The notes below the pieces were generated by a model. That model searched no databases and had not been told where the DNA came from. It was given only the letters and a program-made list of their open reading frames with translations. A stretch of 64,000 nt of DNA from Massospora cicadina (lineage: Eukaryota; Entomophthoromycota; Entomophthoromycetes; Entomophthorales; Entomophthoraceae): the NCBI GenBank assembly GCA_022478985.1, contig JAKSZP010007895.1, positions 310,001 to 374,000 on the forward strand. The letters run 5' to 3'. A program made the translations under genes and the position numbers. Of the stretch, positions 11,271 to 21,449 are shown in pieces (positions within the stretch are counted from its first letter, which is position 1; each line of letters opens with the position of its first letter).

Positions 11271-12302
11271 TCAATCCTCAATTTGTTGCCAAGGAGCTTC
11301 AATTTTTGAATATAACTGCTCTGGGATCTCCAAGGTCAGTCTGGTCTCCACAATTTGTTGCATTCCCAGCTGAATTATGATATCTTCTTTAGAACAGATC
11401 AGGATCCCACAATTTTTGTTTACATATTTAGGTAATTTCTGGGCTTTTCTTCCGACTAGTTTATAACTGATAGGTATTATTCCATTTTTATAGACTAAGT
11501 TGATGAAATTGTTCCATTTACTAAGGGGCGCTTTCCCCTCGCGTTGATATACCAGTGGCAATATCTGCCCCAGAATCATCAAAGTGTCTTCCTCAAAGTC
11601 ATATTTGACCCCATACTTCCACATGAAGTCAGTGCCAATGAGTATGCAATAATTCTGGTTGGCTAGAACAATCGCTGGCACCAATACAACCAAGGATCCA
11701 AACTGTAGTGGTAGAACGCTATAAGCTCCACAGGAAGTTGTGGAGTCAGGGCCTGCCATCCCATACTGCTTCTGACGCGACAAATCTGGTTTGGCCTTTA
11801 GTTTTTTTATTAATTTGGTCGATACTATATTAATTGGTGCTCCACTGTCAACTATTGGTCTGACGGGGATTTGGTTCACCAAAATATTTGTATACATGCA
11901 CTCAGAAAAATAGGATAAGCTATTGTTTACTGCATGTATAGCAGATTCGTTGGCTGAATCCAAGGTATGAATTAACTGTGCTGATATATCAGGGAACGTT
12001 TCTTGAATTGTTCCAATTGGAATTGATACATTAACTCCATCTAACTTGGTATTCAATAAGTCCATCTTATCTTCAGCATTTTGGACCTTCTCCTTTATCT
12101 GTTGAGCATATGGGCGAGCAACCTCCTGTATAATTTTGGGGGCAATCTCCTTTGATTTCAATCTTGTTATTACGTTTACATCTTGGTACAAGATCTGATG
12201 AAAGGGATCTAATTCAGGCTCATCCACAAATAAATCCGACTTGTCCAAACTATCTGACTTATCTGGGGAAACTTGGTTACCTGCAGTTATAGACTGTTTC
12301 AT
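11271..12302 (-). CDS. Pol N-terminus with aspartic protease, element C
   Basis: This open frame of 343 codons is the longest in the window. It starts at the ATG of the ATGA gag/pol overlap with Met-Lys. After an acidic N-terminal region (residues 1-60) and a helical linker rich in Lys/Glu, the retropepsin site DSGAPINIVSTKLI lies near residue 150-165 (catalytic Asp codon 11849-11847) with the hydrophobic partner strand 'ILIGTDFM' about 60 residues later. It should cleave the Gag-Pol polyprotein in the particle. The frame breaks near 11271, before RT, so this protein would be released without polymerase. Intact protease, broken element. Confidence 0.85.
   Translation of the reverse strand: MKQSITAGNQVSPDKSDSLDKSDLFVDEPELDPFHQILYQDVNVITRLKSKEIAPKIIQEVARPYAQQIKEKVQNAEDKMDLLNTKLDGVNVSIPIGTIQETFPDISAQLIHTLDSANESAIHAVNNSLSYFSECMYTNILVNQIPVRPIVDSGAPINIVSTKLIKKLKAKPDLSRQKQYGMAGPDSTTSCGAYSVLPLQFGSLVVLVPAIVLANQNYCILIGTDFMWKYGVKYDFEEDTLMILGQILPLVYQREGKAPLSKWNNFINLVYKNGIIPISYKLVGRKAQKLPKYVNKNCGILICSKEDIIIQLGMQQIVETRLTLEIPEQLYSKIEAPWQQIED
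12299..12302 (-). promoter_or_regulatory. ATGA gag-stop/pol-start overlap, element C
   Basis: In the gag frame the codons end ...TAG ACA TGA, and the pol ATG overlaps that TGA by three bases, placing pol in the -1 frame. The TAG two codons upstream looks like a decayed CAG. The same overlap occurs in D, E and J, so I read ATGA as the original junction. Confidence 0.75.
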
Positions 12303-12319
12303 GTCTAGACCGCATGGTC

Positions 12320-12326
12320 TTTTCCC
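12320..12326 (-). promoter_or_regulatory. Candidate -1 frameshift heptamer G GGA AAA
   Basis: The gag codons GGA AAA preceded by G form an X XXY YYZ heptamer in the correct phase for slippage into the -1 pol frame, 12 bases before the in-frame TAG. Directly downstream GACC-ATGC-GGTC and TAGAC...GTCTA can form small hairpins. Whether ribosomes slip here or reinitiate at ATGA cannot be decided from sequence. Confidence 0.5.
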
Positions 12327-12397
12327 TCCCCGTCAGAAGTTTCCTGTTTATCATTGCGCTGGACTAAGTTAACCTGATCCTTTGGTTTGCGTTGTCC

Positions 12398-12439
12398 ACA
12401 GTTATTGGCGAAGTGTCCAGGCTGCCCACACTTATTACA
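12398..12439 (-). pseudogene. CCHC zinc knuckle of C Gag
   Basis: Fourteen codons give CNKCGQPGHFANNC, a perfect C-x2-C-x4-H-x4-C knuckle in the gag frame, 43 codons upstream of the gag stop. All four metal ligands are intact. Confidence 0.9.
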
Positions 12440-14523
12440 AGTTAAACGATGATTGAATGGTTTATCTCCATCATTCAGTTTATCTTGATTCCCACAATTG
12501 TTGAAATCTCTTGATTTGTCAGGGAATCGTCCTGATCCCTTATTATTGTTTTACTGGTTATTTGGCTTATATGTACTATTTGGTGCATCAAACGTTGCTG
12601 ATAAAACTCTTAGTTATTCTACCATTTAAGCAATGGTGTATTTACTAGTCAAAGTGGAGGACATCATTCAGTATAATTCTCAATGAGGATGTAATGCATT
12701 TTGCATCGCAATTCTTCTGTCAAAATCATTCATCACATTGGCCCCATTGAGGATCTGAGCTTCCTAATAGAAATGATCAGCAAATGCACCCACGGTTTCA
12801 TCCTTTTTAAATTGAATGCCCATGAATTCTTGTTTCTGAGCTGCCATCTTATCTGGACTACTGAATTTGGTCAAAATTTCCTCCTTCACCTCCTTGTAAC
12901 TCCAGTTCTCCCCACGAAGGTAAGGCAAAACTAGGTTTTGGCATGAAGTATTGAGACAATTCATGATGGTGACAGCTTTTTGCAAGTCACTATAACCATA
13001 CATCATCATTTCAAATAACTGGAAGAAGGCAGGTGCAATATCCCGATAGAAATTGGGCAACTTTGGAGTACTCTTGAAATCTTCAACAATAATTGGATCA
13101 GCACTTCTAATCAGAATTTGACCAGACATTGGAGTTGCTTCAGGTGTTGCTTCAGGAAGTGCCGCAAAGATCAGGGGCATATCCTAAACATATTTAACGG
13201 TGCTGTTGGCAATGCTCTCTGTTTCAATAGATTCCAAATCCTCCTCAAATAAATTCACCTTATGGTACTCATCCTGTGAACAAGTACATTTAGAGTCTTC
13301 AAGGTTTACCAATTGTCTCAGAATTTTATTCTCCCAAGCCAAGCGTTTTTGGTCGTTTTCCTGAAGTTGATGATTTTTATCAATTTCTTCTTGTAAAATT
13401 GCTTTCAGTGTTTCAACATATTTCTGCAACTTGCCCTCTTGGGTTTTGACATAAAATAAATGCTCATACATTTCTTGGTTCTCTTTTTTGTACTTGGCCA
13501 ATTCATCATTTAATTTAATGACTTTGAATTTTCAATGAATCTAACTTGGATTAAGTTGCTGATTCTAAAGCGTTCTTGTTGACGATTTCAATTTCTGTGC
13601 AAAGCTTATCAATTTTAGCTCTCATCTCTTTGTTAAGTCATTCAAATTTACTTTCTATATCATCAATAGTATTCTTAATTTCCTGTTTTCCTTTAACTAA
13701 ATTGAGCAAGACCGTGTGAGTTTCAGTGTTGGCTACAGCCATTGGCACAGGTGCCTCCTGAGCTCAAATCAAATCAGTGATGTTTGATTCAGCTAATTGG
13801 CAATGCTTATCCACATCATGTTTCCATCAGTAATTGAAACCCCAATTTGGTTGATGATCTCCTCAACTATTCCCCGAAGTTTTGTATTTAATTTGGCCAC
13901 CAGATTCTTAATTTGGGTATTTGATTGGTGGACACTCTGTGATGTGGAGTCTAAACTGTTGCGAATCTTCTGAAAACTGACATTTAATTGTTGCATCAGC
14001 GCCTGCTGTTGTACGCTGTTATTTTAAGTATACTCAACAAGATTGGCGATCACTGCCTGCTGCCATACTTGGATGGCCCTGATGTTTTGGGTTGTCAGCT
14101 TTATATATTTGATAATATAATCGCTGATATTACTAATGCTCCACAAGTATCCTAGCAATGTTTGAGTTTTCATATTAAGGAAGTTTTTGAAGTGTCATCT
14201 TTGCTCTTCCTGATTGGTAGTGTGGTGGAATAATCAACATCTTACGATAAATGCATTGGTTGCAAAATTTGGAATACTCTCATTAGGATATCACTGAGTC
14301 TGGGTATATTATCTCATATTTGTTCTAAAGGTGGTATCTGAATAATTATTTTTTTTTCATTTACTCCATTCGTTGATATAGGGACATATTGAGGATCCAC
14401 CAGCATTACAGCCTCTAGTTAGATATTTCCCCAATGATCTGATGATAACCTGTTTCTTCATTTCTTTGATGTTCAATATTAGTTATATAATCCGGCGTTA
14501 TTATGTTCTTATAAGCTTAACTC

Positions 14524-14543
14524 AGCCCCTTTAGTGAGCACCA
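14524..14543 (-). promoter_or_regulatory. Primer-binding box of element C
   Basis: On the minus strand TGGTGCTCACTAAAGGGGCT lies two bases inside the 5' LTR end. The first 11-12 bases fit the CCA end and acceptor stem of a tRNA primer. The same box follows the LTRs of D, E, F, G, J and K. Confidence 0.75.
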
Positions 14544-14545
14544 CA

Positions 14546-15434
14546 TGCAAAAACTGTGGGTTTTCTACTGGTGCACAAGTTTGCTTAACTAATGGGTCTA
14601 GGAATAAACAGGAAATTGCTAATTGTGTGAAGACAATTAGCCTAGTCAGGTTAAGATAAATGGGTAATTTAGTAGCTTCAGCTCTACTCTGGCAATATAA
14701 AAGGGTTGAAGTGACTTTGGCCTCACTCTGGCAGTATATAAGGATTTAAGTAACTTTGGCCTCACTCTGGCATTAACACTTAGATGGGAAGACTTCCTAC
14801 AACTTCACTCTGAAGTAGACAATCCACAATTGGAAACAATAAAGTATTCGCAGTACTAAGGTGCTTTTTATTAGTAGAGAGAGGGAATATTTATAGGGTA
14901 AAAATGAGGTAGAACATGTAATGTGGGGTAATATGGGGTAATGTGGGGTACTCATGGCAAGAATGAGGTTCTCAGCACACCTAGCTGACAGAAAAGTAAT
15001 ATCCACGAGGTTCTCAGCACACCTAGCTGAAAAGGGATATTGCGGCATGCCTAGCCAACAGAAAAGGGATATTTGTGGGGAATACTCCAGCTGATATTTT
15101 GAGGAATAGTGTAATTAAATTGCTATCCACATATCAGCTACCAAACCTGATGATTCCCCACAAACAATTACCCATTTCAAGTTAATTTACTCATCTTCAA
15201 ATTGTCAGCAACAATCCCCAACAAAATTGTAACTGTAATTATCATCAGATATGATCCTATGAGCATTACAATTAATCATTTAATTGGTGATTATCACCGA
15301 TGAGATGGAATAATCAATTGACATCTCAAAGCTTAATCAATAAGCTAAAATTGAATAAATGAACCAATTATCATAAATTAATTGAAGCTTAAATTATTTG
15401 TAAGCTGGATAATGTGGTCATATAAATTCCCACA
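14546..15434 (-). repeat. 5' LTR of element C
   Basis: 889 bp with TGTGGGAA...TTTTTGCA termini on the minus strand and a TATAAAT box at 14895-14889. About 700 bp at its 5' part are almost identical to the other LTR, whereas the last 180-230 bp (14546 to about 14725) differ at more than 10% of positions. Confidence 0.93.
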
Positions 15435-15439
15435 GGCCC
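15435..15439. repeat. Target-site duplication of element C, right copy
   Basis: GGCCC, identical to the five bases before the left LTR. Confidence 0.9.
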
Positions 15440-16030
15440 ACAAACATATTAAGCTTGATCAATTCTAAGAAATCTTTATTTTACATAAAGAATTTTATAA
15501 TAAAATAAAAATCTAAACAAGGCACTTCAAGATTAGTAAATTTTTATACCATGGATAAGCTTCAGGTCTTTAGAAAATAAAAATTGAGTACCAGAAAATC
15601 CTATCCTCAACACCCGTTCAAAATGTAACAATGGCATGATGATACCACTACTTAAGGAATCAAACATGAACAGTTTATCACTATAGCAATAGTCCATTTT
15701 ACCAAGTGGGCCATGGTCACAATGTTGCAGACATATAATGCAGGTCCCCTTCTCGTTTTTTATAAAACTAGGTCATAACTAGGCATATATGTCTCAAGTC
15801 TACTATCTTACAATGGCAAGCACTTCATTTCTGATGTATTAGGAAGACTTTTGGACCTGTTATAGGTGAGACAAAACATTTACTACTTCTTACATCCTCA
15901 TATAGAAAAGAAAATGTTGAATTCATTAACAAGGCCTTAGGATTTATAGTTAAGGAAGTCATTAGGAACCTAAATTAAACTGGGATTAACTATTATAATA
16001 AGTGCTACTTGCTTATAGGCTTGACCACCA
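15440..16030 (+). pseudogene. Element B: integrase core, 3' of the C insertion
   Basis: Plus-strand fragments give FITIAIVHFTKWAMV (near 15665-15715, equivalent to the D...DHFTKW core segment) and LSYNGKHFISDVL (near 15805-15840, equivalent to SDNGxxF with the catalytic Asp changed). They continue the polarity of the RNase H fragment that ends at 7089. The first 150 bases after element C are AT-rich with no clear coding sense. Confidence 0.7.
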
Positions 16031-16680
16031 GTTTTAACAAACATGTTTTTTCAACATGGTATCCCTAAAGCCAAAAAAACGAGTTAAATCACAAAAATGG
16101 TCTTAAATAGTTTTTTATTTGGGGAATTTCAATCAAATTTATTTATTAAAAAAAGCTAAAAAATTTAATTTGTTTGTTCTTCTCTTATATCTGGGTTTTA
16201 TTAGGCTTCCCATGATTAAATTTAATTAATTCTATTTAACTTTTAGGTTTGCTTTGAATGTTGGAACGTTGATTTATCACTCTCCAATTGAGATTCTATC
16301 TGCTGCATCACCCCATGGTATAAACATTCCGATCCTCTTGATTGTATATTTTTACTTTATAAACCTGCAATATTTTAGGTTTATTTATCAGCATCATCAA
16401 GTCTGAAGGTAGTCTCAGCACCGTTGCTAAAATTGTAGCAAATTAAGCAACTATAGAGACCCTTATAGATAAAAGATATTAGCTTGGCCACTGTACCTCT
16501 GCCAAGTGGCCATCAGAGTCAGCCATGAAATTTAGGGATTGCAACCCAAAATTTCAGGTGATTATATCCATTAGAATTTGTGACCTAGCTTATTTATCAT
16601 TTTAATGAAGTGCTTTATTTTAGAGAGGTTTCTTTTTTGACTTAACATTTGAGAACCTGAGGAAATTTGAGAATTACACC
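16030..16680. repeat. Unclassified insertion within B integrase
   Basis: About 650 bp separate two adjacent integrase motifs (the segment before KMSPLKALYG and that motif itself), so this is probably an insert. It is AT-rich, has no recognisable ORF, and I could not find convincing terminal repeats or a target duplication. Confidence 0.4.
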
Positions 16681-17000
16681 ACTGGTGAGAACCATGTCCC
16701 CACTTAAGGCGCTCTATGGAAGATAAGCGGCATTATAAACTTATTACCCTCAGTTATTATCATGGAATTAAAAAATATACCCCTGGACACTATCTACAAT
16801 TATTAAAGATGAATTAAACAAGATAAATTAGAAGCATTTAGGGTTATTAATCAACCATAACAATATTTAAGCTGAGAGTTAAAAAATAATCTAAATCACT
16901 ATGTTACATAAAAGGGTAAAAAACTTATAACTTTATGTAGGAGGAAATCTAACAGAGAATTTGCAAGCCATCTGTACTAGACTAGTAACTGTCTAGGACA
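16680..17000 (+). pseudogene. Element B: integrase C-terminal part
   Basis: TMSPLKALYG at about 16690-16720 matches the MSPFEALYGQ motif of element E integrase (59170-59200) at the equivalent place. The sequence decays after 16750. Confidence 0.6.
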
Positions 17001-18540
17001 ATTAAAGAGCCAAAGACTCCATTCAGGACGATGAAACGAACATAGTTTTAACAGAATATAAACAGGACCTTAAATTTTCCCTGATCTCATCTTAGGAGAA
17101 GTAGTGTCATGGGTGAAGCCAATATGTTAGCTGAGAGTTCCTTAAACTCTGGAAGGATCCCTTAATTCAATCAACACTCTTTATTAAAAAGAATTTGAAA
17201 GAATTATTATTTGTAAGGATGCAATGAGGCCCTTTATAGTTGCCAGAAATTAAGGTATTCTGATAGTCAGCAATGAAATTTAATCCTTCTCAGACTCTGG
17301 GATGAACAAGACAATTTTTCAGTTGCTGATGTCAGCCAAACCAACCAATACTGCCATTAATTGTTGAATTTTTATTGCTCCACTTAATATTAGTTTTCCA
17401 TAAAAAAAGCAAAATTATCTGAACTAAAAAATGAATGAACATCAACTTCAGAAAGCAAACATGGCACTAATCTGGATGCTTCAAGTTGGCGTTGTCAACA
17501 AACCCATAATTGAACACATTTAAGAAAAATAAATAATTATATAGCAAACACCAAGGACTTCACACCTGTCCAAAGAGCAGATACTGAACAAGGAGATAAT
17601 CATTGTCCTGGTAAAAAGAAATCCACTATGAAAAAAGCTCCCAAATCTAGGAGCTTTAGCAATTTGACTCTTCAAAGAAGGCTGAAATGAAGAAGAAGAT
17701 GACGCGGAGTTCTTATGAATAAGGATATTGAAAGTTCTATATAATTCCTTTCTTGTAGAACAAATTTTAAATATTTTATCCAAGTTGGAATTTACTTAAA
17801 TTTCTAAAAACTGGCCTAATTACAGAGGTTTAATTTACCCAAAAGAAATCAATTATATTTGTTTTGTTGAAGATTTCCAGTTAGTATAGATTCAGTTAAA
17901 TGATAAACACTAATTAGTTTTGTTCTACATAAAAATAGGCACTTCAGAGAGAGTATCTTTTTAACCTTGAGCTTTAAAAAAATTATTAGTTCTCATTAGT
18001 TTGGCTCAAGAAGGTAACATATGAGATGTTGATTAAGTGGTGACAGAATGTTCAAAGAAATAATCTCTCAGTGGAAGCAAACTTTTCTTACCCATGATAA
18101 ACTAATTATAATATCAATCTAGAAAAGAGTAATTCAACAGGAATATTGTCAATCTCTTTACATCAAATCCAGTGTTAGGGTATGTAATGTCATAAATTCT
18201 GAAACTACTATGGTATAAAATGATGAGCAGACTAAAAGCCCTCCTCTGTAATCAAGGTTCATTTTACAAATGAATTGTCACTTAATAGTTCAATACCCCT
18301 AAATGGAGAAGAATCAATAGAATAGAATTAGAAATATAAACAAGGTATGACTCTGAATGTGCCGCTGATTGACAACTTGGATGAAACTGTATCTCAAATC
18401 CCAGAGTCACAAACCATAATACCAGTACAATGGAAGCACAACAACTCTGATTTTGACATAGGAAACTGATTACTGCTCAGCTTCTACTGGATGATAAGTG
18501 AATACCCCAATAAAGGTCTCAGACGCTCTCTACACCACAA
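17000..18540. other. Decayed DNA without recognisable gene
   Basis: AT-rich sequence with only short, unrecognised open frames, including an 87-codon minus-strand frame at 17783-17520 with a serine-rich middle that matches nothing I know. The right-hand part (from perhaps 18130) is likely U3 of the J LTR, since the TATA region follows at 18556. Confidence 0.4.
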
Positions 18541-18657
18541 GGCTATCTCAAATCCTATATAACTTGAAGTATTTTAATCTAATAAAGTTAGTATTAAATT
18601 ATTTACCATAATTTAGTTGTTATATATTTTTACTATCATTCACATATTTATGACAAT

Positions 18658-18672
18658 AGAATTAATAGTCAT
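18658..18672. repeat. SINE target-site duplication, left copy
   Basis: AGAATTAATAGTCAT, 15 bp, repeated exactly at 18967-18981. Confidence 0.92.
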
Positions 18673-18966
18673 GAGGGGGTGGAAGGCGAGTCAGTAAGGG
18701 CATATGGCTACCAACCTGAAGGTTGTGGGTTCGATTCCCACCCTTTGCACATCAATTGGGGTGCCAGCCAAAGGAAGCTATTGGCGGTTAGTAGGTCTAA
18801 TAACACGAAAACCTTACCCATGATGTAACCAGAAAAATTTGAGTCCCATCTGGAGGTGGAAAAACTTCCTTCGATGGAGTTGACCCTGTTCAGGTTTCAT
18901 GTCATTTCTTTCTTTCTTTCAGTAATGCCTGTCCCCTGGTCAGCTTGCCTAAGTTAAATAAAATAA
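18673..18966 (+). mobile_element. tRNA-derived SINE with intact target duplications
   Basis: A 294-bp insert. Its head is tRNA-like: an A-box-like GGCGAGTCAGTAAGG, a CAACC...GGTTG arm, and a perfect T-arm GTGGG-TTCGATT-CCCAC at 18725-18741 that contains the RNA polymerase III B box GGTTCGATTCC. A tRNA-unrelated body follows, with a (TTTC)n run near 18906-18920 and an A-rich end TAAATAAAATAAA. Identical 15-bp duplications flank it, as expected for LINE-mediated retroposition. It lies in the J LTR. It is not a functional tRNA, because the acceptor stem and anticodon loop do not fold. Confidence 0.9.
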
Positions 18967-18981
18967 AGAATTAATAGTCAT
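18967..18981. repeat. SINE target-site duplication, right copy
   Basis: AGAATTAATAGTCAT, identical to the left copy; directly follows the A-rich tail. Confidence 0.92.
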
Positions 18982-19161
18982 AAACCAGGATAGTTGCCAA
19001 TCAAACAGACCCTTCAGATTTAAAGTGCTTTTTCATTGCCTTGCAGAAGAATCTCATTTATTAAGAACCATATTTAAGGAGGCTAGAATGAAAAACAGGA
19101 CATCTCTAAGAAATCAAAAAAAACAGTTTATTTGGCTTTACTATAACATTGAAGCCAAAAT

Positions 19162-19181
19162 TGGTGCTTACTAAAGGGGGC
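19162..19181 (+). promoter_or_regulatory. Primer-binding box of element J
   Basis: TGGTGCTTACTAAAGGGGGC differs from the E box at only a few positions and marks the end of the J LTR. It predicts gag downstream, which is found. Confidence 0.7.
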
Positions 19182-20519
19182 TCCATGTTGTTGTTAGCAA
19201 AAACATCAATTACAAAATAGACATTATTCTACTAATGAATTTTAACCTAATGGGGAGATATATATCACCAGAGGAGTAATACATCATTTTTATTAAACCA
19301 ATTATAAAACCAGAGTTTTGGAGTTCTGGGTTACCTTTGAGTTCAGCTTGCCTGTTAATACTGAAATCAAATCTTAACTTCAGTCTATTAACATCACCAG
19401 TACCATCCAACAGCTCTTGAGTGAAATCTACTCAACTTAAGGCCAATACGGCTGATTCTGAGCATTGGTGGTACATTCCTATATGCAAAGGTTTTTTGTC
19501 CATCTACCTTGACCACTAATATATAACCCAATGGGGTGCAAACCTATCTTAATTTTTTAGATCCCATTCTTAACAACTTCTCTAGTTAGTAAAAACTGCA
19601 TCTTAAGGATGTGTTTTAATAATTAAGAATTGCTACAGAACCTTAACTACAACCTTATTAACTTTTATGAAGCTACTTCTGCATTTGTTAAATTACAATG
19701 GGCCAATAAGGACAATAATACCAGATTAACAATTTACGGAACCAAATCACCCTTTTTAAGCTCTGGTATCTTAGACTACATTTATATCTCACTAACTCAC
19801 TGATTACAAGTTTTAGTAACCATATCACGTTAATATTAAAGACATAACCAGGCTCAAAGTATGCTCATGTGCAACGCCTGCACCATATGGAGGCCATAAT
19901 CAACTAACTGTGACAATGATGCAAGAATCTCTTCATAGCCACAAAAATAAAAGGACTTAAATGGTCTCAGGGTTGCAAGACCTTTCCAGAGCTGATGGTC
20001 CAAAGGACACAAAGTCCCAAAGGGTTTAAGTCTCTATGGCTCTGACAGAGTAGAAAGGGCCATGAGGCCCCAAAGGACCACCTGGCCCCTCTGATTTGGT
20101 TATCTCACGTGCTAATAGTTCTGGCAATCCATGGAGAGGCGAAATAATGATAATTAAAACTTTACATAAGCAAATGGAATAAATCGCCTAGTGATGAAGT
20201 GTCCATTCCAATGGATTCCCTATTTGACTCCAACATTACCTCTAAGGCAGTGGACAAGGAGATGTTCTTATGTATGTGTTCAAAGTCATTAATTAACGTC
20301 CCATTCAGATAGAACAAACTTGTGCTAACTTTGGGAACTGAGTCAGCAATTATAAAGCTGAGATTTCAGCTCTGAAAGTTCAGATGGAGAAGAAGTCCAG
20401 TAAAGCCTCCCTCTACTGATGCTGGAATGAGCTACAGGATGATGAGTAAAATAAGAGACAAATGTACTAAAGAGCCCCCCATAAATATTTGGAGACATTG
20501 TCCTCTGAGCCAAGAGCAG
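19182..20519 (+). pseudogene. Gag N-terminal half of element J
   Basis: Pieces match E Gag in order: LINFYEATSAFV near 19655-19690 (E: NFYDAASSFM), a decayed Gly-X-Y tract (20057-20092 encoding GP, stop, GPK, GPP, GPS), and a coiled coil NYKAEISALKVQMEKKSSKAS near 20350-20410 (E: AEIKSLKEQVASKAS). The reading ends at the LTR of K. The rest of this gag continues at 40180, almost 20 kb away. Stops and frameshifts are frequent. Confidence 0.8.
20057..20092 (+). pseudogene. Collagen-like tract in J Gag (decayed)
   Basis: Four successive Gly-Pro-X triplets, one with a TGA at the third position. Further degenerate triplets lie upstream (from GGT CCA AAG near 20000). It corresponds to the nine-triplet tract of E Gag. 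Confidence 0.7.
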
Positions 20520-21038
20520 TGCGTTGCAAATGCACAATAATACATAGGTAATAGTTCCTTCTTGGAACTTCCTTGATCTTCTCTGGTTGCATGACCTCTG
20601 TCCCCTGGTAAGGTTGGTTCTGCAGAACATTGTGAAGAGAACTATACAAAATAAATCTCCCAATTCCTGTCATAGTAGATCTCTACTCTAGGAATAAATT
20701 CTACAAAACTAGATAATTTTGGGCAAAAGGTGATTCTTTACTAAGATAAAAATGTGATACTTATAGTCATTCTCCTAGCCACATGATAGCAATGGTTTGA
20801 ACTTAGGATCAAAATCATGTTGGGAGTAAAACGTGTTAAATGAGCATATGTGTATCCATGTATAAAGTAACCAATTTAAAATGATGATAACTACCATGTG
20901 CCGACCTTGGAATGCCTTGGAGGCCCAAATAATGGGATAAATGGCAGTATGAATAGACAACTTGGATGGCCACATTCATTAATATGTTTAAATACCAAGT
21001 AGAAGTTAGTAATATAAAGTTGAGTCAACGTTTTGACA
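20520..21038 (-). repeat. 3' LTR of element K
   Basis: About 519 bp homologous over its full length to 39652-40179: both begin TGC(G/C)TTGCAAA on the plus strand, share GGTAATAGTT, CTCTACTC(T/C)AGGAAT and TTTGGATGGCCACA, and end in (G/A)ACA after a T-run. Confidence 0.8.
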
Positions 21039-21449
21039 AAACTTACCACCTTGACTCAACCCAATCTATAAATAACTTTCCCAAGGAAGTTGATTGCTTT
21101 AGTAGGGTCTTAAGAACTTAGCATAAACCCTTTTGATAATCCTACCATTGATTAAGTGTTTGACAGTATAGATGTTGTAGGATGAACGATCTAGGTTTAT
21201 ATATGGTTCTTTCCAGAGCTTGACATTTTGTGTGTTCTTCCAAGCCTGTGCATGTCACTATAGGATGCTTGGTCACCTTCCTTGAACTTATGTAAGGTTC
21301 TTTAATGAATATTGTCATGGTCTTTCTGATTATTTTTTTTTAGGTAAGGCAGCCTTTAAGCTCTGGTTTATATTTTAACTGTCTAGTTTTATAAGCTTTT
21401 CTTTGGTTTATAAATTTCTAGATTGTTTTAATTAATTGTTTTAGTTTAT

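Larger units (their letters stand above)
12299..14173 (-). pseudogene. Gag of element C
   Basis: One frame on the minus strand holds Gag from an ATG at 14173 to the TGA at 12301-12299. The N-terminal two thirds is coiled-coil rich (heptad-like Leu/Asn/Lys stretches at 13996-13793 and 13501-13184). A capsid-like helical domain follows (13180-12764, with NTSCQNLVLPYL and MAAQKQEFMGIQF), then the CCHC knuckle at 12439-12398. Isolated in-frame stops (near 14030, 13790, 13183, 12763, 12307) interrupt an otherwise continuous frame. It would assemble the virus-like particle; an intact relative would be about 620 residues. Confidence 0.85.
7090..15434 (-). mobile_element. Element C: complete Ty3/Gypsy retrotransposon
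   Basis: This 8,345-bp element lies on the minus strand. It has LTRs at 14546-15434 (5') and 7090-7976 (3'), a primer-binding box, gag with CCHC knuckle, and pol ordered protease, RT, RNase H, integrase, the Ty3/Gypsy order. It is bounded by the perfect duplication GGCCC. It is the youngest-looking element here: over most of their length the LTRs differ by only about 1%. Even so, RT has lost a catalytic Asp and gag and pol carry stops, so it is non-autonomous or dead. Element A is an older relative. Confidence 0.95.
18540..19160 (+). repeat. 5' LTR (3' part) of element J, carrying a SINE
   Basis: CCTATATAACTTGAAG at 18554-18569, followed by ATTTTAATCTAATAAA, resembles the E LTR promoter (CCTATAAATATTGAAG then ATTTTAATTTAATAAA), identifying a related LTR. 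It ends around 19160, one base before the primer-binding box. The SINE 18673-18966 is inserted inside it. The left boundary cannot be set because the 3' LTR partner is not visible. Confidence 0.65.

Noticed and set aside
18673..18748. A functional tRNA gene at the 18.7-kb T-arm
   Set aside because: No complementary acceptor stem and no usable anticodon arm; the 15-bp duplications and A-rich end show a SINE.
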